A stretch of DNA of 44,578 nt, from assembly GCA_902518415.1 (NCBI GenBank), contig CABYGA010000010.1, forward strand, positions 1 through 44,578. Direction: 5' to 3'. The notes beneath the pieces are model-generated. The model searched no databases. It saw only the letters and a program-made list of their open reading frames with translations, and was not told the origin of the DNA. The number at the start of each line of letters is the position of its first letter. The first letter of the stretch is position 1. A program made the translations under genes and the position numbers. Shown piece after piece: positions 40,517 through 44,578 of this stretch. This DNA comes from an uncultured Pelagibacteraceae bacterium (GTDB lineage Bacteria > Pseudomonadota > Alphaproteobacteria > Pelagibacterales > AG-422-B15).

Positions 40517-42457
40517 ATGAGTGATAATGGAAAATTTGACGTCAGTGCCGATTGGTCTGCCAACGCGCAAATTAATCAAGATAAGTATAATGAATGGTAT
40601 GAAACATCATTCAACAACAACGAAGATTTTTGGAACGAACACGGCAAACGTATAGAATGGATGAAGCCGTATACAAAAGTGAAGGACGTTTCGTTCAACA
40701 AAGATAATTTTTCAATCAAATGGTACGAAGATGGCGCACTTAATGCGTCCGCCAATTGCATCGATCGACATTTAAAAGATAAAGGGGATCAGACCGCTAT
40801 CATTTGGGAAGGTGATGATCCAAAAGATTCAAAACACATTACTTATAAGGAACTTTATAAAGAAGTTTCAAAATTATCGAATGGCATGAAATCCCTTGGT
40901 GTAAAAAAAGGTGACCGCGTAACCATCTATATGCCAATGATTCCTGAGGCGGCTTACGCAATGCTTGCCTGTACACGCATTGGCGCCATTCATTCAGTTG
41001 TCTTTGGTGGCTTTTCTCCTGACTCACTTGCAGGACGCATCAGTGATTGTAAATCAGATATTGTGATAACGGCTGATGAAGGCTTAAGAGGTGGCAAACC
41101 AATTCCATTAAAAAAGAATACAGACGATGCCATCAACATCTCAGGTGGTGTGAGACATTGTATTGTTGTCAAGCGAACAGGTGGTGCAATCGACTGGCAT
41201 GATGACCGTGATGTTTGGTATCACGAATTAATAAGTGACGCATCAGATGACTGCCCACCAGAAGAAATGAGTGCGGAAGATCCATTATTTATTCTCTATA
41301 CATCTGGCTCTACAGGAAAACCAAAAGGCGTGATGCATACTACTGGCGGTTACATGGTGTATGCGTCCATGACACATCAATATGTATTTGATTACAAACC
41401 TGGTGATGTTTATTGGTGCACGGCTGATGTTGGTTGGGTCACAGGTCACAGTTACATTGTGTATGGTCCGCTCGCGAATGGCGCAATTACACTTATGTTT
41501 GAAGGTGTGCCAAATTATCCAAGCGCATCTAGATTTTGGGAAGTGGTTGATAAACACAAAGTCAATATTTTCTATACAGCGCCTACCGCTATTCGTGCAC
41601 TCATGCGTGAAGGTGAAGGACCGGTTACGAAAACAAGTCGGTCTTCTCTTAAATTGCTCGGTACTGTGGGTGAGCCTATCAATCCGGAAGCCTGGATGTG
41701 GTATTATAATATCGTTGGTGAAAAAAAATGTCCCATCGTCGATACATGGTGGCAAACAGAAACGGGGGGTATCTTAATTTCACCTCTTCCTGGAGCTATT
41801 GCTCAAAAACCGGGGTCAGCAACAAAACCTTTCTTTGGTATTCAGCCAGAGATCATGGATGCTGAAGGAAATATATTAGAAGGCGCTTGTGAAGGATCAT
41901 TGTGTCTTGCAGATTCTTGGCCGGGACAAATGAGAACCGTATACGGCGATCACAAAAGATTTATTGAAACTTATTTCTCTCAATTTGATGGAAAGTATTT
42001 CACAGGTGATGGGTGCAAACGTGATGAAGATGGTTACTATTGGATCACCGGACGTGTTGATGATGTGATTAATGTCTCCGGTCACCGTATGGGAACTGCT
42101 GAAGTTGAATCGGCTTTAGTTGCGCATCCAAAAGTCAGTGAAGCCGCTGTTGTTGGCTATCCTCATGATATTAAAGGTCAGGGAATATACGCTTACGTAA
42201 CCTTAAACGCAGGCGAAGCAACATCTGATGAATTATATAAAGAGTTGGTTGCTTGGGTACGAAAAGAAATTGGACCTATTGCATCTCCTGATCTTATTCA
42301 ATGGGCACCCGGTCTTCCAAAAACTCGTTCTGGAAAAATCATGAGAAGAATTTTAAGAAAGATTGCAGAAAATGAATACAGCAATCTTGGTGATACATCT
42401 ACTTTAGCCGAACCAGCAGTCGTCGATGATCTGATCGACAATCGAATGAACAAATAG
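40517..42457 (+). CDS. acs: Acetyl-CoA synthetase
   Basis: Acs activates acetate to acetyl-CoA through acetyl-AMP. The 646-residue protein has the adenylation motif [48 protein letters not shown], the [17 protein letters not shown] region, and the C-terminal [15 protein letters not shown] with the lysine that is acetylated in regulated homologues. The sequence is complete. The G+C is higher than in surrounding genes, as for a well-expressed gene. It follows the EVE gene by 12 bp. Confidence 0.97.
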   Translation: MSDNGKFDVSADWSANAQINQDKYNEWYETSFNNNEDFWNEHGKRIEWMKPYTKVKDVSFNKDNFSIKWYEDGALNASANCIDRHLKDKGDQTAIIWEGDDPKDSKHITYKELYKEVSKLSNGMKSLGVKKGDRVTIYMPMIPEAAYAMLACTRIGAIHSVVFGGFSPDSLAGRISDCKSDIVITADEGLRGGKPIPLKKNTDDAINISGGVRHCIVVKRTGGAIDWHDDRDVWYHELISDASDDCPPEEMSAEDPLFILYTSGSTGKPKGVMHTTGGYMVYASMTHQYVFDYKPGDVYWCTADVGWVTGHSYIVYGPLANGAITLMFEGVPNYPSASRFWEVVDKHKVNIFYTAPTAIRALMREGEGPVTKTSRSSLKLLGTVGEPINPEAWMWYYNIVGEKKCPIVDTWWQTETGGILISPLPGAIAQKPGSATKPFFGIQPEIMDAEGNILEGACEGSLCLADSWPGQMRTVYGDHKRFIETYFSQFDGKYFTGDGCKRDEDGYYWITGRVDDVINVSGHRMGTAEVESALVAHPKVSEAAVVGYPHDIKGQGIYAYVTLNAGEATSDELYKELVAWVRKEIGPIASPDLIQWAPGLPKTRSGKIMRRILRKIAENEYSNLGDTSTLAEPAVVDDLIDNRMNK

Positions 42458-42471
42458 GTAAACATTAATTC

Positions 42472-42888
42472 ATGAGTGATAAAAATCTTATTAAGAGTTT
42501 AATAGAAGAACATAAAATGGAACCTCATCCTGAGGGTGGACATTATGTTGAGATTTTTAGAAATGACGATGTCACTCATATATATTTTTTATTAGAAGAA
42601 CATGAAAACTCTCATTGGCACAGAATAACCAAAACGGAAACGTTACACTTTTACTCTGGTAGTCCTCTTAACGTATACACCTCAAAAGACGGAGTAGAAT
42701 TTCAGATTGATGAAATCGGGTCCAATAATAATTTTATGTATACTGTTGAAAAAGGTACTTGGTTTGCCTTAAAGTCTACTGGTTCTTATAGCTTGATTGG
42801 ATGTACGGTTGCGCCTGCGTTTCAATTTGAAGATTTGGAACTCGCACCTAAAGACTGGAAGCCGTCTACATTTGATCAGCAGCTTTAA
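42472..42888 (+). CDS. DUF985 cupin family protein
   Basis: The 138-residue protein has the DUF985 signature MEPHPEGGHYVEIFR, followed by HIYFLLEEHENSHWHRI, ETLHFYSGSPLNVYT and LIGCTVAPAFQFEDLEL. This is a small beta-barrel of the cupin superfamily; HWHRI and ETLHF supply possible metal-binding residues. The substrate is unknown. It follows acs by 14 bp and is probably in the same transcript. Confidence 0.88.
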   Translation: MSDKNLIKSLIEEHKMEPHPEGGHYVEIFRNDDVTHIYFLLEEHENSHWHRITKTETLHFYSGSPLNVYTSKDGVEFQIDEIGSNNNFMYTVEKGTWFALKSTGSYSLIGCTVAPAFQFEDLELAPKDWKPSTFDQQL

Positions 42889-42943
42889 ATAGTTCTTAAA
42901 AAATCTTCTTGATGTTGATTTTTATCAAATTATTTAATCTAAA

Positions 42944-43399
42944 GTGACTAAGAAGAATTCACTCTACATATTAATTACAGGAATTATCATCGTTGGCTTA
43001 TATTTTACGATGATGCCCGATAATAACAGTACTCAGAACAGGGTTGATATTGTTAATGCGCAGACTTCTCCTGCTGTAGTGTCTCTTTATCAAAATAATT
43101 GTGCATCGTGCCACGGTAAAAATTTACAAGGACAAGTTGGATGGCAGAATCAACTTGATGACGATGGACATCGACTTGCACCCCCGTTAAATGGCACAGC
43201 TCATACATGGCATCATTCGCCGGAATATTTATACAGAGTAATAAAGTATGGCTTCACAAGTTTTGATCCGAATTATGAGGGGAAGATGCTTGGCAACTCG
43301 GATCTTTCTGATGAGGAAGTCTGGGAATTGGTATCGTATATGAAAGAAGTATGGCCTAACGAAATCAAAGAAGTTTATGAAAATAGATTTGGGTCATAG
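42944..43399 (+). CDS. Membrane-anchored c-type cytochrome
   Basis: The frame starts with GTG and gives 151 residues. One N-terminal hydrophobic helix (residues 6-24) is likely an uncleaved anchor into the inner membrane. The heme site is NNCASCHGKN with C53, C56 and H57; the distal methionine is probably the one in KMLGNSDLSDEEVWELVSYM. It resembles monoheme class I cytochromes. Heme attachment would need the Ccm proteins encoded at 6513-11846. A possible terminator follows. Confidence 0.9.
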   Translation: MTKKNSLYILITGIIIVGLYFTMMPDNNSTQNRVDIVNAQTSPAVVSLYQNNCASCHGKNLQGQVGWQNQLDDDGHRLAPPLNGTAHTWHHSPEYLYRVIKYGFTSFDPNYEGKMLGNSDLSDEEVWELVSYMKEVWPNEIKEVYENRFGS

Positions 43400-43402
43400 A
43401 AG

Positions 43403-43440
43403 ACCTCACTATTAAAAATCTGAGGTAATTCCTTTTTTTT
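43403..43440 (+). terminator. Weak terminator after the cytochrome c gene
   Basis: ACCTCA and TGAGGT form a 6-bp stem around 12 bases, and a run of T begins a few bases after the stem (43433-43440). The separation of stem and T-run makes it weaker than a standard intrinsic terminator. It overlaps the end of the opposite-strand DUF1674 gene. Confidence 0.35.
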
Positions 43441-43567
43441 CCCAGTCGCCAAAGCGGGTTGGTTCAGGCCCATCTGTGCCACCTATTTCCTTTTTCTTTT
43501 TAGGGAGTTTTGAGGCAGATTTCTTGTCTTCTGTATCCTCAACAACTTCAGTTTTTTTATCGCTCAT
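43412..43567 (-). CDS. DUF1674 protein, SDHAF4-like succinate dehydrogenase assembly factor
   Basis: I translated the minus strand from ATG 43567-43565: 51 residues, lysine-rich first half, then GGTDGPEPTRFGDWEKKG and a C-terminal DF. The PEPTRFGDWEKKG block is the DUF1674 hallmark; eukaryotic SDHAF4 shares it and helps flavinated SdhA assemble. The protein is too short for many gene callers. It lies between the cytochrome c and rpe genes and faces the opposite way to both. Confidence 0.9.
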   Translation of the reverse strand: MSDKKTEVVEDTEDKKSASKLPKKKKEIGGTDGPEPTRFGDWEKKGITSDF

Positions 43568-43666
43568 GATAGTTAATTTAATCTTAAATTTTGAGTTATC
43601 AAAGCATGAAAAATAGTGGGAAACAAATGGGGTTTCTGTTATACAGAGAAATAATGCTTCTTACAC

Positions 43667-44323
43667 ATGTCGGTTAAAATATCACCTTCGATACTAGCAT
43701 CTGATTTTTCATCATTGGGCGAGGAAGTCGTCAACATCACCAAAGCAGGTGCTGACTATATTCATGTTGATGTCATGGATGGACACTTCGTGCCAAACTT
43801 AACTATTGGACCTGACATTGTAAAATCAATTAGAGATAAATCATCACTGCCATTTGATGTTCACTTAATGATTGATCCTGTTCAACCTTATATTGAAAAG
43901 TTTGTTGAAGCAGGTGCTGATATTGTATCTGTTCACCCTGAAGCCAATGACGATACGCAAGCCTGTATTGATAAAATTAAATCATTAAATGTGAAAGCAG
44001 GACTTGCAATTAATCCTGATACGGAATGGGAAGTGGTGAAACCGTTTATGGATCAGTTGGATCTTATTTTAGTGATGAGTGTGCATCCAGGTTTTGGTGG
44101 GCAAAAATTTATTCCAACTGCACTTGATAAGCTTGAAAAGCTTCGAAAAGAAATCGATCAATCGGGTAGGGAAATTGATTTAGAAATTGATGGAGGAATC
44201 AATTTTGAAAATATTCAATCAGTCATTGACGCTGGAGCAAACATGATTGTGGCTGGCACCACGACATTCAAAGGTGGTCCAGGTGAATACGCAAATAATA
44301 TTGAAAAATTAAGAGGCCATTAA
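43667..44323 (+). CDS. rpe: Ribulose-phosphate 3-epimerase
   Basis: Rpe interconverts ribulose-5-phosphate and xylulose-5-phosphate in the pentose phosphate pathway. The 218-residue TIM barrel has [32 protein letters not shown] with metal ligands, [20 protein letters not shown] and EIDGGIN. All catalytic motifs are complete. The gene is followed after one base by the TTG start of purH. Confidence 0.97.
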   Translation: MSVKISPSILASDFSSLGEEVVNITKAGADYIHVDVMDGHFVPNLTIGPDIVKSIRDKSSLPFDVHLMIDPVQPYIEKFVEAGADIVSVHPEANDDTQACIDKIKSLNVKAGLAINPDTEWEVVKPFMDQLDLILVMSVHPGFGGQKFIPTALDKLEKLRKEIDQSGREIDLEIDGGINFENIQSVIDAGANMIVAGTTTFKGGPGEYANNIEKLRGH

Positions 44324-44324
44324 A

Positions 44325-44578
44325 TTGGACGTCAAAATAAAAACGGCACTGATATCTGTTTCAGATAAATCAGGTTTAGAAAACATTGTTCACTCACTAC
44401 AAATACATGGGGTGAAAATAGTTTCAACAGGCGGTACTGCAAAAGCCATTGCTGAAATGGGTGTGGACGTCATGGATGTCTCTACACTAACAAATTTTCC
44501 AGAAATGATGGACGGACGTGTGAAGACATTGCATCCCAATGTGCATGGAGGATTACTTGCTAAAAGAGATGATAAAGA
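44325..44578 (+). CDS. purH: Bifunctional AICAR transformylase/IMP cyclohydrolase PurH (N-terminal part)
   Basis: PurH carries out the last two steps of IMP synthesis. The frame from TTG 44325 runs to the window end and begins with [16 protein letters not shown], then [17 protein letters not shown] and [20 protein letters not shown], the start of the IMP cyclohydrolase domain. No nearer ATG gives this N-terminus, so the TTG is accepted. It is one base after rpe. Only about 84 residues are visible. Confidence 0.95.
   Translation, partial: MDVKIKTALISVSDKSGLENIVHSLQIHGVKIVSTGGTAKAIAEMGVDVMDVSTLTNFPEMMDGRVKTLHPNVHGGLLAKRDDK

Noticed and set aside
41285-41777. Long open frames on both strands inside acs (minus 41285-41755 and plus 41382-41777).
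   Set aside because: acs is complete and conserved in its own frame; the others have no family features and are shadows of the higher-G+C coding sequence.
42889-42943. Terminator after the cupin gene (TTGATTTTTATCAA).
   Set aside because: The stem is only 5 bp of A/T-rich pairs with no T-run after it.

Overview
The window looks like a chromosomal segment of a streamlined, AT-rich marine alphaproteobacterium (SAR11-, HIMB59- or AEGEAN-169-like by gene content; I cannot fix the clade). The reasons are AT-rich intergenic DNA, very short or negative gene spacing, many overlapping starts, and alphaproteobacterial neighbourhoods: rpsP-rimM beside ffh, ccmABCDEFGH beside acnA, a DUF2794 gene, an IalB-like gene upstream of rlmN, hemC/hemD divergent from tsaD-gpsA, an EVE-domain gene next to acs, and a DUF1674 gene. 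I saw no tRNA or rRNA gene, no CRISPR array, no insertion sequence and no phage gene. Intergenic stretches over about 120 bp are 2124-2318, 17216-17343, 35376-35575 and the spaces around 43400-43666; each is described where it holds something. No stretch of 300 bp lacks a gene.

Layout. 1-2123 (minus): rimM (cut by the window edge), rpsP (with a frame break in its Ala/Glu tail) and ffh. 2124-2318: an unusually structured divergent intergenic region. 2319-5628 (plus): dapF, a DCC-family (DUF393) protein, mtaB and ftsY, all overlapping. 5625-11846 (minus): a complete ccmABCDEFGH cytochrome c maturation operon, including a 51-residue ccmD, followed by a small secreted protein with its own promoter and a PagL-type lipid A deacylase. 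11908-14595 (plus): aconitase. 14610-18435: a secreted unknown, htpG, a DUF2794 gene and a Bax-inhibitor-1 family membrane protein. 18555-21923 (plus): a tightly coupled operon of two paralogous extended SDRs, a Tas-type aldo/keto reductase and a pterin carbinolamine dehydratase, followed by a convergent quinone oxidoreductase. 22979-27576 (plus): IalB-like protein, rlmN, argG and two unrecognised genes.

27597-35375 (minus): a long run reading DUF1302 outer-membrane barrel, DUF1329, (stem-loop terminator), Ycf48-like propeller, SDR, class I glutamine amidotransferase, yggT, folD. The first three genes belong to a widespread but poorly understood outer-membrane system that usually travels with an RND/MMPL transporter, which is absent here. 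35576-37238 (minus): hemC and hemD. 37329-44578 (plus except one gene): tsaD, gpsA, a glutathione-peroxidase-like periplasmic protein, EVE protein, acs, DUF985 cupin, a membrane-anchored cytochrome c, a small DUF1674 gene on minus, rpe and the start of purH.

Genes work together in several ways. Tetrapyrrole synthesis (hemC, hemD) feeds the Ccm machinery, which would mature the cytochrome c at 42944. Ffh and FtsY form the co-translational targeting pair. The points most worth following are the structured ffh/dapF intergenic region, the rpsP frame break that opens the frame into rimM, the DUF1302/DUF1329/Ycf48/SDR cluster with an internal terminator, the carbonyl-reductase operon with a palindrome in its divergent promoter region, and the degenerate glutathione-peroxidase-like protein.
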